Source: Rothia mucilaginosa
GTDB taxonomy: Bacteria; Actinomycetota; Actinomycetes; Actinomycetales; Micrococcaceae
Direction: 5' to 3'
DNA length: 64,000 bases
NCBI RefSeq assembly: GCF_001061665.1
Contig: NZ_JVSP01000013.1
Location: forward strand, 38,021-102,020
The notes beneath the pieces were generated by a model. The model ran no database searches. It saw only the letters and a list, made by a program, of their open reading frames with translations, and had not been told where the DNA came from. Below, piece after piece: positions 36,851-44,682 of the stretch. Numbering within the stretch: the stretch's first letter is position 1; each line of letters starts with the position of its first letter. Both the position numbers and the translations under genes were made by a program.

Positions 36851-38059
36851 CTACAGGTGATCCTCGGCGGCTTCCGGAGCCTCGGTCTTAGCATCAGCCT
36901 CGGTCTTAGCATCAGCCTCGGCCTTGGCTTCAGGTTCGGTCTTCTTCTGCTCAGCCTTCGCTTCAGTCTTCGGGGCGGCGGGTGCCTCGCCAAAGACCAG
37001 GGCGCGGGCAGTATCGGCAGGGACAGGCTGAACCCGCGGCTCATCCGCGCGAATCGGCTTGGGAGTGTTGTCGCGGTAGCCGCGCGAGCGCTCCTGGTCC
37101 ACCGAGGTGATGCCGAAGCCCGAACCCAGCGCGCTCGTAGCGCCCAGCAGGGAGGCGGCAATCGAACCAGCCGCGGGTGCCTCGGCGCGGCGGGCGGGTT
37201 CGCCGCTCACCGTGTGGGTGCTGTCCCACTGCTCGTAGGCTTCGTCCAGGCCCTCCTGCTCGTCCAGCACCTGCTGGGAGGCGTCCGAGGTGTTCGACGC
37301 GCTCTGCGATGAGCCCTGTGCCTCCTCAACCTTGCGGGCCGCCTGTTCGTCGGCCTCGGCGCGGGTCAGAATCGAGGGGATCACCTCGCGGAGCTCCTCA
37401 ACGGGAATCGCGCCCTCGCGCACCACCACGTAGGGGAACGAGGTGCAGTCCAGGATGGTCGAGGGAGCCGGCTCGCGTTCGGTCACCACCGTGACGCCGT
37501 CCTCGTTGGGCTCTGATTCGTGCGGCTTCGGGCGGGGGCCACCATCAATAATCACCGCGACGTCCTCGCCCAGGGAGTCCATGGCGGCCTGGGCGGTCGC
37601 AGCAGCCTCCTGGCCGGTCTTGTTAGCGCTCGAGACGGCCAGCGGGCCGTGCTCGGTCAGCAGTTTCAGGGCAAACTCGTCGTCGGGAACACGCACCGCG
37701 ACGGTGCCTCGGGTCTCGCCCAGGTCCCAGCTCAGCGAGGGGTAGGCGTGAAGAATAACGGTCAGCGCGCCGGGCCAGAAACGGTAGCCCAGGTCGTAGA
37801 TGTCGTCCGGAACGTCATCCACCACGCCGGCGAGCGCCGCGATATCAAAGATGAGTACGGGCGGCGGCATGGTGCGGTCGCGGCCCTTATCTGCCAGCAG
37901 TTTGGCAACGCCCTGATGCGAGAAGGCATCGGCGGCAATACCGTAGACGGTATCGGTGGGCATCACAATCGTGTCGTGCGCCTTGAGGGCCTCGCGGGCG
38001 GCGTCCAGCGCCTCGCGGGTCTCGGTTTCAGTCGTTACGGGGTACAGCTTTGCAGTCAC
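36851..38059 (-). CDS. L-threonylcarbamoyladenylate synthase (Sua5/YrdC family) with long C-terminal extension
   Basis: It makes threonylcarbamoyl-AMP from Thr, bicarbonate and ATP, the first step of t6A modification of tRNAs reading ANN codons. The YrdC domain fills about residues 15-220: VMPTDTVYGIAADAF, FWPGALTVIL, VAVRVPDDEFAL and AVSSANKTG. The last ~180 residues are not family: Ser/Gln/Glu-rich, then Ala/Lys/Glu-rich with an imperfect DNA repeat (36880-36933) encoding DAKTEA units. The start is GTG 38059 with no clear ribosome site. Between prmC and wecA, as Rv1301. Confidence 0.9.
   Translation of the reverse strand: MTAKLYPVTTETETREALDAAREALKAHDTIVMPTDTVYGIAADAFSHQGVAKLLADKGRDRTMPPPVLIFDIAALAGVVDDVPDDIYDLGYRFWPGALTVILHAYPSLSWDLGETRGTVAVRVPDDEFALKLLTEHGPLAVSSANKTGQEAAATAQAAMDSLGEDVAVIIDGGPRPKPHESEPNEDGVTVVTEREPAPSTILDCTSFPYVVVREGAIPVEELREVIPSILTRAEADEQAARKVEEAQGSSQSASNTSDASQQVLDEQEGLDEAYEQWDSTHTVSGEPARRAEAPAAGSIAASLLGATSALGSGFGITSVDQERSRGYRDNTPKPIRADEPRVQPVPADTARALVFGEAPAAPKTEAKAEQKKTEPEAKAEADAKTEADAKTEAPEAAEDHL
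36880..36933 (-). repeat. 18-bp tandem repeat in the sua5 3' end
   Basis: CCTCGGTCTTAGCATCAG occurs twice in a row (36880-36897, 36898-36915), followed by a third diverged unit (36916-36933). It encodes the ADAKTE-type repeats of the C-terminal tail and is in frame, so copy changes would alter length only. Confidence 0.85.
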
Positions 38060-38226
38060 GGGTTATATTGTCTCACGTTTTATGGATTGCGGCGATACGC
38101 CGGGGAGGGTGCGCGTCACGGGGTTGACGCGTCGCGCCTCGTCGGCGGCTGATACGACGGTTAGGATGCGCGGCGGCTCCGTTCGGTGGCCCCGCCCGGC
38201 TCGGAGGCTAGGAGTCGGCCCCGATG

Positions 38227-39129
38227 CTAGGAGCCTGCGGCGGCAGGTTTGTAGCCCGCGCTGTGCCGGGGCCTGCCGTTCAGGTCCCGTACCGGGTAGC
38301 ACCGCTCGAAGCCAACGCGCGCCAGGAGCTCAGCGACGGCTTCTTCCTGGGTGTCGTCGTGCTCCATCATGAAGAAGCCTCCGGGGGCCAGCAGCTCGTA
38401 GGCGCGCGCGGCGATGGCGGAGGGCATCTTCATGCCGTCCGCTCCCCCGCCGTACAGCGCCATCTCCGGGTCGTGCAGGGCGGCCTCCGGGGCGGCGGGC
38501 ACGTTCGCCGGCGGAATGTACGGCGGGTTGGAGAGCACCGCGTCGAAGCGGCCAGCCAGCTCGGTGAGGGCGGTGAGGGCGTCCCCCTGCACCAGGTGCA
38601 CGCCGAGCGACTCCAGGTTCTTGCGGGCGTAGGGGATGGCCTCTTCGGAGAGCTCCACCGCGAAGACTTGGGCGTTCGGCAATTCGCTCTTGACCGCCGC
38701 CGCAATGGCGCCGGACCCTGTGCACAGGTCGACGATGCGCAACTGACCGGTCGCCGACTCGGCGCGTGCGCTCAGCACCTTGAGGGCTTCTTCGACGAGC
38801 AGTTCCGTTTCGGGCCGGGGTACGAATACGCCCGGTCCGACTGCCAGTTCTAGGCGGTAGAAGGGAGCGGAGCCGGTGATGTGCTGCAGCGGTTCGCGGC
38901 AGGCGCGGCGAGCGACCAGTGCCTCGTACTCTGCGACCTGGTCGGGGGTGAGCCGTTCCCCCATGAGCGCTGCGTGCTGGAGGTGCGAGCGTGAGCCGTC
39001 GTAGAGCAGATGCGCGGCGAGTAGCTCGGCATCGACGCGGGGGCTGGGCACCTGCGCCAGCGCCGCGGTGGCGCGCACAAGTACCTGCGCGAGTTCTTCC
39101 CCGCGCGGGTCATGCACATTCACCTTCAT
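38227..39129 (-). CDS. prmC: Release factor glutamine methyltransferase PrmC (HemK)
   Basis: It N5-methylates the Gln of the GGQ motif in RF1 and RF2, needed for efficient peptide release. The 300-aa protein has the N-terminal helical domain, the linker REPLQHITGSAPFYRLELAVGPGVFVPRPETELLVEEAL, the SAM-binding motif IVDLCTGSGAIAAAVK and the catalytic NPPY in VLSNPPYIPP. ATG 39129 has AAGGAG 6 bases upstream. In most actinobacteria prfA directly precedes prmC; here three unrelated genes lie between. Confidence 0.95.
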   Translation of the reverse strand: MKVNVHDPRGEELAQVLVRATAALAQVPSPRVDAELLAAHLLYDGSRSHLQHAALMGERLTPDQVAEYEALVARRACREPLQHITGSAPFYRLELAVGPGVFVPRPETELLVEEALKVLSARAESATGQLRIVDLCTGSGAIAAAVKSELPNAQVFAVELSEEAIPYARKNLESLGVHLVQGDALTALTELAGRFDAVLSNPPYIPPANVPAAPEAALHDPEMALYGGGADGMKMPSAIAARAYELLAPGGFFMMEHDDTQEEAVAELLARVGFERCYPVRDLNGRPRHSAGYKPAAAGS

Positions 39130-39173
39130 GAGCTCTCCTTACGCTCTCTTCTACCTTTAGAAATTATCCCCTT

Positions 39174-40448
39174 TTAGGAATTACCCTCGGAGTCCTCATC
39201 CGATTCTTCCTCTGACTCTTCGACGGGCGCGCTATCGCAAGCTCCCAGCACAGTGACCATGCCGAGTTCGGAAGGTCGGAGCCTCGGTAGCGAACTCGAG
39301 TCGTCCTGGTCACTCAAGTGATCTTCTCGACGGAACTCGCCGCCGCGGCATGCAGGGCAGCTAGAATCGCAGGATTCTTCACACTTCTCACCGAAAACAC
39401 CCACGCACTGATACTCCGGGGTTTCCTTGAGGAGCGCGATGCTCTCCCGAAGTAGCAGCTCAAAGGGGCTGGTTTCTTCCAGGTAGCTATAAATGTCATT
39501 CGCATGGAATTCCATACGGTCGGCAATCACTCGGGTTGCCATGCAAACCAGCTTCAAGTATTCGTCAGAATACTTACCCTGGTCTTCATACTTCTCGCGC
39601 AGGTTGTTCCGCCAGCCCTTCTTCATGTAGAAGTCCACGGTATCCGCCAGGCAGAGAATCAGATGCGGCCCTTCCGCCTCCATGAATTCGGAAATAGCCG
39701 GCTTGTTCAAGAAGTTCTTGTACATGCCGTTCGGCCACGCACTCGATAAATGGACTTGGGGGTGTTCCCACCTCTCAAGATAAGAGAACCAGCCATAGTC
39801 GAGATCGTTATACTCGGGGGATCCCTTCATCTTCTTGAGAACATGTGCCACTTCAGCCGATACGGGGACTATATGGCAGTCTGCATCCGCAAAGTTGGTG
39901 GTGCGTTCATAGGTGATTGCAGGCCAGTTATGCACCCTCACTATACGACTCAGCTGCTCGCGCATGTGGGTGTGCATGTAGATAAACATACCGTGTTCAG
40001 GCACTACCACGTGTTCGTAAATGGCCTTTGGAATCCAAGGAACTACTCCGGTCAACACGTAGTTTCCCGCATGACACGGAATATCTCGACGCGGGTTAAT
40101 GGGGGTTGCAACGGTTACTACAGTCTCATTGACCGGGGGTCCTAGGTAAAGAGCCTGTTCAATATTTACCCCCCTTTCCTCAAAACGTCCCTCGGTATCG
40201 TGGTATCGAAGGTCGACCTTAAAAGGGTCGTGTTCTAGAATCGTGCCGCTAAATACGAACCGCCCGTCGCACTCAGTCACCCACGGTTCACCCAGTTGCG
40301 CATCATGCAGCATCTTAGCGGTGAACTGGTCACCGTCTACAGTGTCCACTTCGAGGACCAGTAGCTCTGTTCCGCCCTTGCCATCACTGAAATCCACAAT
40401 TCGGGCAAGGATTCCATCACCCGGTTGAAGCTGAACAATAACACCCAT
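39174..40448 (-). CDS. Unknown family, paralog A (tandem triplet)
   Basis: A 424-aa protein I cannot place in a known family. It is clearly homologous to the next two genes: it begins MGVIVQLQPGDGILARIVDF (paralog C begins MGVIVDLQPGDGILAEF), then GGTELLVLEVDTVDG, YLGPPVNETVVTV, AIYEHVVVPEHGMFIYM, TNFADADCHIVPVSAEVAHVLK and a helical C-terminal half. Near the end is a cysteine cluster, EKCEESCDSSCPACRGG (C-x3-C-x3-C-x2-C), probably metal-binding. After that comes a unique ~45-residue tail ending in acidic repeats (EESEEESDEDSE). No signal peptide or membrane helix, so cytoplasmic. Start ATG 40448 has AAAGGA upstream; a longer frame upstream is not family-like. Codons are more AT-rich than in the flanking prfA and prmC. 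Confidence 0.75.
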   Translation of the reverse strand: MGVIVQLQPGDGILARIVDFSDGKGGTELLVLEVDTVDGDQFTAKMLHDAQLGEPWVTECDGRFVFSGTILEHDPFKVDLRYHDTEGRFEERGVNIEQALYLGPPVNETVVTVATPINPRRDIPCHAGNYVLTGVVPWIPKAIYEHVVVPEHGMFIYMHTHMREQLSRIVRVHNWPAITYERTTNFADADCHIVPVSAEVAHVLKKMKGSPEYNDLDYGWFSYLERWEHPQVHLSSAWPNGMYKNFLNKPAISEFMEAEGPHLILCLADTVDFYMKKGWRNNLREKYEDQGKYSDEYLKLVCMATRVIADRMEFHANDIYSYLEETSPFELLLRESIALLKETPEYQCVGVFGEKCEESCDSSCPACRGGEFRREDHLSDQDDSSSLPRLRPSELGMVTVLGACDSAPVEESEEESDEDSEGNS

Positions 40449-40523
40449 GTTCTTTGTCCTTTCTCTATCTACGTATAACGTTACACAATATCTAGCTATT
40501 TCATCTCTGCGCTCGTCATTATG

Positions 40524-40531
40524 CCCCCCCC
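40524..40531. repeat. C8 homopolymer tract upstream of paralog A
   Basis: Eight C in a row, 76-83 bases before the paralog A start, followed by GATAGGGAGGGG. The same layout (C-run then AATAAGGAGGGAGG) is found upstream of paralog B, so the duplication that made the family seems to include the control region. Confidence 0.7.
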
Positions 40532-40582
40532 GATAGGGAGGGGCAGTACGAGGAGCAGCAATATACCTGCAGGTAGCAGGCG

Positions 40583-41686
40583 TCACCATAGCTCTCGACA
40601 TTTCCCAAAGGGCGGGCTATACCCGCCATAGAAGGAATGAGCCCGAGATTTTTCATTAGGGACACCCGTGCATATATACTCTTTCGTTTCCTTGAGCCGA
40701 GCTACGTTCTCCCGCAACAACGCCTCATAGGGAGTGGTGTCCACGGTCTTCTCACGCAGGAGGTCTGCCAAAGCTTCCAACCGGTCGGTCACCGCGCGGG
40801 TTGCGTTCAACATTAGCTCTGTTCGTTCCCCAGATTTTCGGTCCAAGAAATCGTCCGGTTCTTCAAAGGAATAGTAGGGATGGTCCTTACGGAAGAAGCG
40901 CCCCGAATCCACCAGGTCAAGAAGAATATGAGGGGCAGAGTGTCCCACCAATTCGCCAGGATAGGGTTCTTCCCAGACCGAGGGGAACTCTGAATAAAAC
41001 CAGCCAAGGTTGGGGTATCGCCTCCAATCCCATAGCTCAGGGTGACTTTCCTGCAGGCTAGCATACTCAGCAGATTGCCTCAGAGAATCCAAAGCACTCG
41101 CTACTTCGATGGTGATAGGGAGAATCTGCGCAACTGCACCGGCAAAATTCCAAGTCTGTCGATGCCTGCACTCAGGCCAATGATTCACACCTAGTTTTTC
41201 GTGCAGAGGAGCATCCAAGTAGACGTAACTGTGGTTGTCCACCACCACCATGCCCTCATAGACGGCCTTTACGATGCGCGAGCCTCCCCAAGTAAGCACA
41301 TCATCTCCTGAACGGCATACGATATGTCGATAGTACCCATCCTCCGTCGTCAGAGTGACCCGGGTCTGTTTGACAGGTGCCCCAAGGTAAATCGCAGAAT
41401 AACTCTCAAGCCTATCAGGCACTAATTCACCCGCCGAATCATAGTATTTAAGCTCGAGGCGGAGGGGATCGTCTTCAATAATCTTGCCAATAAAAACCTC
41501 GTATTCTTCGCCCCGTTTCCAGTCAAGATCCAGCCGAGCCGAATTCAGCAACCTCGCAGAAAACAAAGAACCCTCAACTGCGGCTACTTCCAAAACGAGT
41601 AGCTCTGTACCGCCCTTGCCATCATTGGAATCGCTAACCTTGATAAGAAATCCGTCTCCCGGTTGAGGATCTACGATAATTCCCAT
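40583..41686 (-). CDS. Unknown family, paralog B (tandem triplet)
   Basis: A 367-aa homologue of the two flanking genes. Shared blocks: MGIIVDPQPGDGF, GGTELLVLEVAAVEGSLFSARLLN, YLGAPVKQTRVTLTT, AVYEGMVVVDNHSYVYLDAPL, RHRQTWNFAGAVAQILPITIEVASAL and LLREKTVDTTPYEALLRENVARLKETKEY. The C-terminus differs: after TGVPNEK the cysteine cluster of A and C is missing and the sequence ends GGYSPPFGKCRELW. The DNA there holds a GGCGGG/CCCGCC hairpin that may be the transcription end. ATG 41686 gives an N-terminus aligned with A and C; the ribosome site (AGAGGA) is weak. Function unknown. Confidence 0.73.
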   Translation of the reverse strand: MGIIVDPQPGDGFLIKVSDSNDGKGGTELLVLEVAAVEGSLFSARLLNSARLDLDWKRGEEYEVFIGKIIEDDPLRLELKYYDSAGELVPDRLESYSAIYLGAPVKQTRVTLTTEDGYYRHIVCRSGDDVLTWGGSRIVKAVYEGMVVVDNHSYVYLDAPLHEKLGVNHWPECRHRQTWNFAGAVAQILPITIEVASALDSLRQSAEYASLQESHPELWDWRRYPNLGWFYSEFPSVWEEPYPGELVGHSAPHILLDLVDSGRFFRKDHPYYSFEEPDDFLDRKSGERTELMLNATRAVTDRLEALADLLREKTVDTTPYEALLRENVARLKETKEYICTGVPNEKSRAHSFYGGYSPPFGKCRELW

Positions 41687-41768
41687 GTCCTCTGGCCCTT
41701 TCTCTCCTAGCTCTCTCAGCTGCACACTCTGTAATTTTGTTCCCGTCCGTGTTCCCGCTCCCCGGGTC

Positions 41769-41788
41769 TTTTTTTTTTCCCCCCCCCC
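41769..41788. repeat. T10-C10 double homopolymer tract upstream of paralog B
   Basis: Ten T (41769-41778) directly followed by ten C (41779-41788), 83-102 bases before the paralog B start. On the coding strand this reads G10 then A10. Tracts of this length slip during replication, so promoter-spacing phase variation is possible. Confidence 0.8.
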
Positions 41789-41834
41789 AATAAGGAGGGA
41801 GGCGTCTTCCCTTGTGCTGGAGGCGGTCGGGGTC

Positions 41835-41844
41835 GGGGGGGGGG
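41835..41844. repeat. G10 homopolymer tract in the paralog C-B gap
   Basis: Ten G in a row, 46 bases from the C10 tract, to which it is complementary, so the two could form a hairpin. It lies 76 bases beyond the stop of paralog C. Confidence 0.8.
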
Positions 41845-41920
41845 TGGCAGCCGTAACAGCCTGTCACGACCGCCCCTCCTCTACGCTATGCGCTACGGGG
41901 ATATCTCATAGACGCTCCCC

Positions 41921-43063
41921 CTAGTACCAGAGGTCCTCACCCCGATAGTTCGGGTCGCCTCCGGCACAACGCCAGCATTTGGCGTCACAGTCCACATCAC
42001 ACTTTTCACCGGGAACCCCAGTCGACTGGTATTCGTATGTTCCCTGCAGATAGGACAGTTCCTCCCATAGCCGAGCCTCGAACGAAGTAGCTTCCCCAGT
42101 CTTCTCGCGAAGTACATTAGCTAGCGATTCCATCCAATCTGCTACTACGCGGGCTGCCCTACGCCTCATACTTTTCCACGCGTCTCGTTCCTCGTACCAG
42201 GACGGGTAAACCTTCAACGGGTCATCGGGTTGAACGCTATCAGGGGCAGAAAGATCGGTGTGCTTGTAAAAGAAGTACCCCGAATCCACCAGCGCCAACA
42301 GCATCTGAGGCGCAGTAGCGTTCAGCAATTCGGAAGGATACGGTTCATCAGCCAGCGGCGGAAAATACGAGCGGAACCAGTAGCTCCCAGCACTGTATAT
42401 TCCTTCAAAAAGCTCCGGATGCTCCTCTTGAAGCTCCGCATATTCCTTTGAATGCTTGAGAGCGTTCAAGGAGTTCGCCACCTCCGGAGTAATCGGCAGG
42501 ATATAAGCCACCGCACCGCCAAAGTTCCACGTCTGCCGGTGCCTAGCATCCGGCCAGTGGTCAGAACCCAGCTTCTTCTGCAGATACCTGCCGAGATAAA
42601 CATAGTTATGGTCCTTCACCACAACCACGTTCTCGTAGACAGCCTTCACAACACGCGGGCCGTCAGAGGTCAACACATCATCTCCGGTCCTGCACACAAT
42701 TTCTCGGCCGATTCCGTCCCTCGTCATCATTGTGACAGTAGTCTGGTCAAGGGGCGCCCCCAAATAGAACGCATACCTGAGCGACATATAACCATCAAAT
42801 TCCTTGCCTTCCCAGTCGTAACACTTCAACCAAACTTTCAGGGGATCATCTTCCCTCACCTCGCCGGTAAAGACGTACCGATCATCCCAATAATCGGCAG
42901 TCCGACCAAGACGAGAACGGTTCAGCAAGCGTGCCGAGAACTTCGAGCCCTCAACCGCAGCAACTTCCAAAACCACTAGTCCCCTGCCGTCCTTACCATC
43001 ATTACCGTCGCTAAATTCGGCAAGGATTCCATCACCCGGTTGAAGGTCAACAATAACGCCCAT
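41921..43063 (-). CDS. Unknown family, paralog C (tandem triplet)
   Basis: A 380-aa protein, the most upstream of the triplet and perhaps the best-preserved member. N-terminal half is strand-rich: MGVIVDLQPGDGILAEF, GLVVLEVAAVEGSKFSARLLN, YLGAPLDQTTVTMMT, REIVCRTGDDVL, AVYENVVVVKDHNYVYL. The centre has HWPDARHRQTWNFGGAVAYI and LPITPEVANSLNALKHSKEY; the C-terminal half is helical (RRAARVVADWMESLANVLREKTG). It ends with GEKCDVDCDAKCWRCAGG, the same C-x3-C-x3-C-x2-C cluster as A. No signal or membrane segment. ATG 43063. Its upstream region holds the prfA terminator, so it needs its own promoter; GATAAT about 35 bases upstream is a candidate -10. Confidence 0.75.
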   Translation of the reverse strand: MGVIVDLQPGDGILAEFSDGNDGKDGRGLVVLEVAAVEGSKFSARLLNRSRLGRTADYWDDRYVFTGEVREDDPLKVWLKCYDWEGKEFDGYMSLRYAFYLGAPLDQTTVTMMTRDGIGREIVCRTGDDVLTSDGPRVVKAVYENVVVVKDHNYVYLGRYLQKKLGSDHWPDARHRQTWNFGGAVAYILPITPEVANSLNALKHSKEYAELQEEHPELFEGIYSAGSYWFRSYFPPLADEPYPSELLNATAPQMLLALVDSGYFFYKHTDLSAPDSVQPDDPLKVYPSWYEERDAWKSMRRRAARVVADWMESLANVLREKTGEATSFEARLWEELSYLQGTYEYQSTGVPGEKCDVDCDAKCWRCAGGDPNYRGEDLWY

Positions 43064-43453
43064 ATTCTCTGCCTTTCGCTCAATAGCTAACCAAAATTAT
43101 CAGTATCGAAATCTCAAAAATTACCGGTGCCGGACTACGTTGCCCGGCATCCCTAAAGCGGCTTCCATCTTTTCTCTATTCGTTTTTCAAAGAACACCGT
43201 TACCGGGGCTATCACTCGCGATAAACCCCGCCAACGCTAGCTACACCTCCAGTCTAGGGTGAAGCTTTCAAACGCGCGCGGCGTTTGGTCATTCACCACT
43301 CAGCTCCCGGCGACAGGGCGCAAAAAGGCGCGCGAGTTCAGCGATCAAGCTAAACTCACGCGCCTATACCGGTCTGCTAACGCAAACCCAAAGCCACTAA
43401 CAAGTGAAAGTTATACAGAACCTACGTCTGTACAGAGTTACTTCTGCACAGAA
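43064..43453. other. Gap between paralog C and prfA
   Basis: A 390-base, AT-rich region. It holds the prfA terminator (43322-43365) and the promoter region of the paralog genes; a GCCGG/CCGGC small hairpin lies near 43130-43150. No ORF with credible features. Confidence 0.5.
43322..43365 (-). terminator. Intrinsic terminator of prfA
   Basis: On the minus strand AGGCGCGTGAGTTTAGC pairs with GCTGAACTCGCGCGCCT (two G-U pairs) around TTGATC, followed by five T. It is about 90 bases past the prfA stop and insulates the paralog genes from prfA transcription. Confidence 0.88.
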
Positions 43454-44536
43454 TTACTTCTGCTCCTGGCCCACCTGAGCGAGGCGGTGCGCCTCGTCCA
43501 TCTCAATAGCGGACTGAACCACCGGCTCCAGGTCACCGTTCAGCACGGCGTCCAGGTTGTATGCCTTGTAGCCGGTACGGTGATCGGCGATGCGGTTCTC
43601 CGGGAAGTTGTAGGTACGGATGCGCTCCGAACGGTCCATGGTGCGTACCTGCGAAGCACGGTGTGCCGCGTTTTCGGCGTCAATCTGCTCCTGCTGGTGA
43701 GCCAGCAGTCGCGCACGCAGCACGCGCATCGCGGCTTCACGGTTCTGCAGCTGAGACTTCTCGTTCTGCATCGCCACGACAATACCGGTCGGCAGGTGGG
43801 TAATACGCACCGCCGAGTCGGTGGTGTTCACCGACTGACCACCGGGGCCCGAAGAACGGTACACGTCAATCTTCAGGTCGTTCTGGTTAATCTCGATTTC
43901 CTCGGGCTCATCCACCTCGGGGAACACCAGCACACCGGCGGCGGAAGTGTGAATACGGCCCTGAGACTCGGTCGCCGGAACACGCTGCACGCGGTGCACG
44001 CCACCCTCGTACTTCAGGTGCGCCCACACGCCCTCGGCCGGCTCGTTCGAGGAGCCCTTAATAGCAATCTGGGCGTCCTTGTAACCACCCACGTCGGTGC
44101 TGGTCGAAGAGATAATCTCGGTCTTCCAGCCCTTGTGCTCGGCGTAACGCATGTACATGCGCAACAGGTCACCCGCGAACAAGGCGGCCTCGTCACCACC
44201 GGCACCGGCTTTCACCTCGAGAATGACGTTGCGGCCATCGTCCGGGTCACGCGGAATCAGCAGGCGGCGCAACTTCTCCTGAGCTACCTCCAGCTCCTCC
44301 TCCAGGCCGGGAATCTCCGCGGCGAACTCCGGGTCCTCCTCGGCCATCTCGCGAGCGGCCTCGAGGTCGTCCTTGAGCGAGGTGTACTTGTTGTAGGCGG
44401 TCACGATACCGGTCAGCTCCGCGTAGCGGCGGCCCACTCGGCGTGCCTTACCCTGATTCGACTGCACGGCGGGATCGGCCAGCTGATTCTGCAGGTCAGC
44501 GTGCTCGTCCAGCAGAACCTGAATAGATTCAAACAT
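43454..44536 (-). CDS. prfA: Peptide chain release factor 1
   Basis: It recognises UAA and UAG and triggers peptide release on the ribosome. The 360-aa protein contains the GGQ motif in [18 protein letters not shown] and codon-recognition loop residues in the [11 protein letters not shown] region just before it (the PxT-type tripeptide is PAT in VPATESQ), with the C-terminal [36 protein letters not shown] at 44536 is the usual start for the order; ATG four codons earlier (44548) is possible. The GGQ Gln would be the substrate of PrmC encoded 4.3 kb downstream. Confidence 0.96.
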   Translation of the reverse strand: MFESIQVLLDEHADLQNQLADPAVQSNQGKARRVGRRYAELTGIVTAYNKYTSLKDDLEAAREMAEEDPEFAAEIPGLEEELEVAQEKLRRLLIPRDPDDGRNVILEVKAGAGGDEAALFAGDLLRMYMRYAEHKGWKTEIISSTSTDVGGYKDAQIAIKGSSNEPAEGVWAHLKYEGGVHRVQRVPATESQGRIHTSAAGVLVFPEVDEPEEIEINQNDLKIDVYRSSGPGGQSVNTTDSAVRITHLPTGIVVAMQNEKSQLQNREAAMRVLRARLLAHQQEQIDAENAAHRASQVRTMDRSERIRTYNFPENRIADHRTGYKAYNLDAVLNGDLEPVVQSAIEMDEAHRLAQVGQEQK

Positions 44537-44634
44537 TCTCTCTTCCATCTCCCGCACTTTACGCCGCACGGGCGGGCACTAGAATTCGTCACTCCCCTGA
44601 CGGGGCGCCTCGCTGGGAGGCACGGGTGAACGCC

Positions 44635-44672
44635 TCACGCGCCCCACCGTCGTACCGGGGTGGGGCGCGTGA
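44635..44672 (-). terminator. Hairpin after rho
   Basis: TCACGCGCCCCACC pairs exactly with GGTGGGGCGCGTGA around a 10-base loop. It lies 11 bases beyond the rho stop. No U-tract on either side. Confidence 0.65.
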
Positions 44673-44682
44673 AACACGGGTC

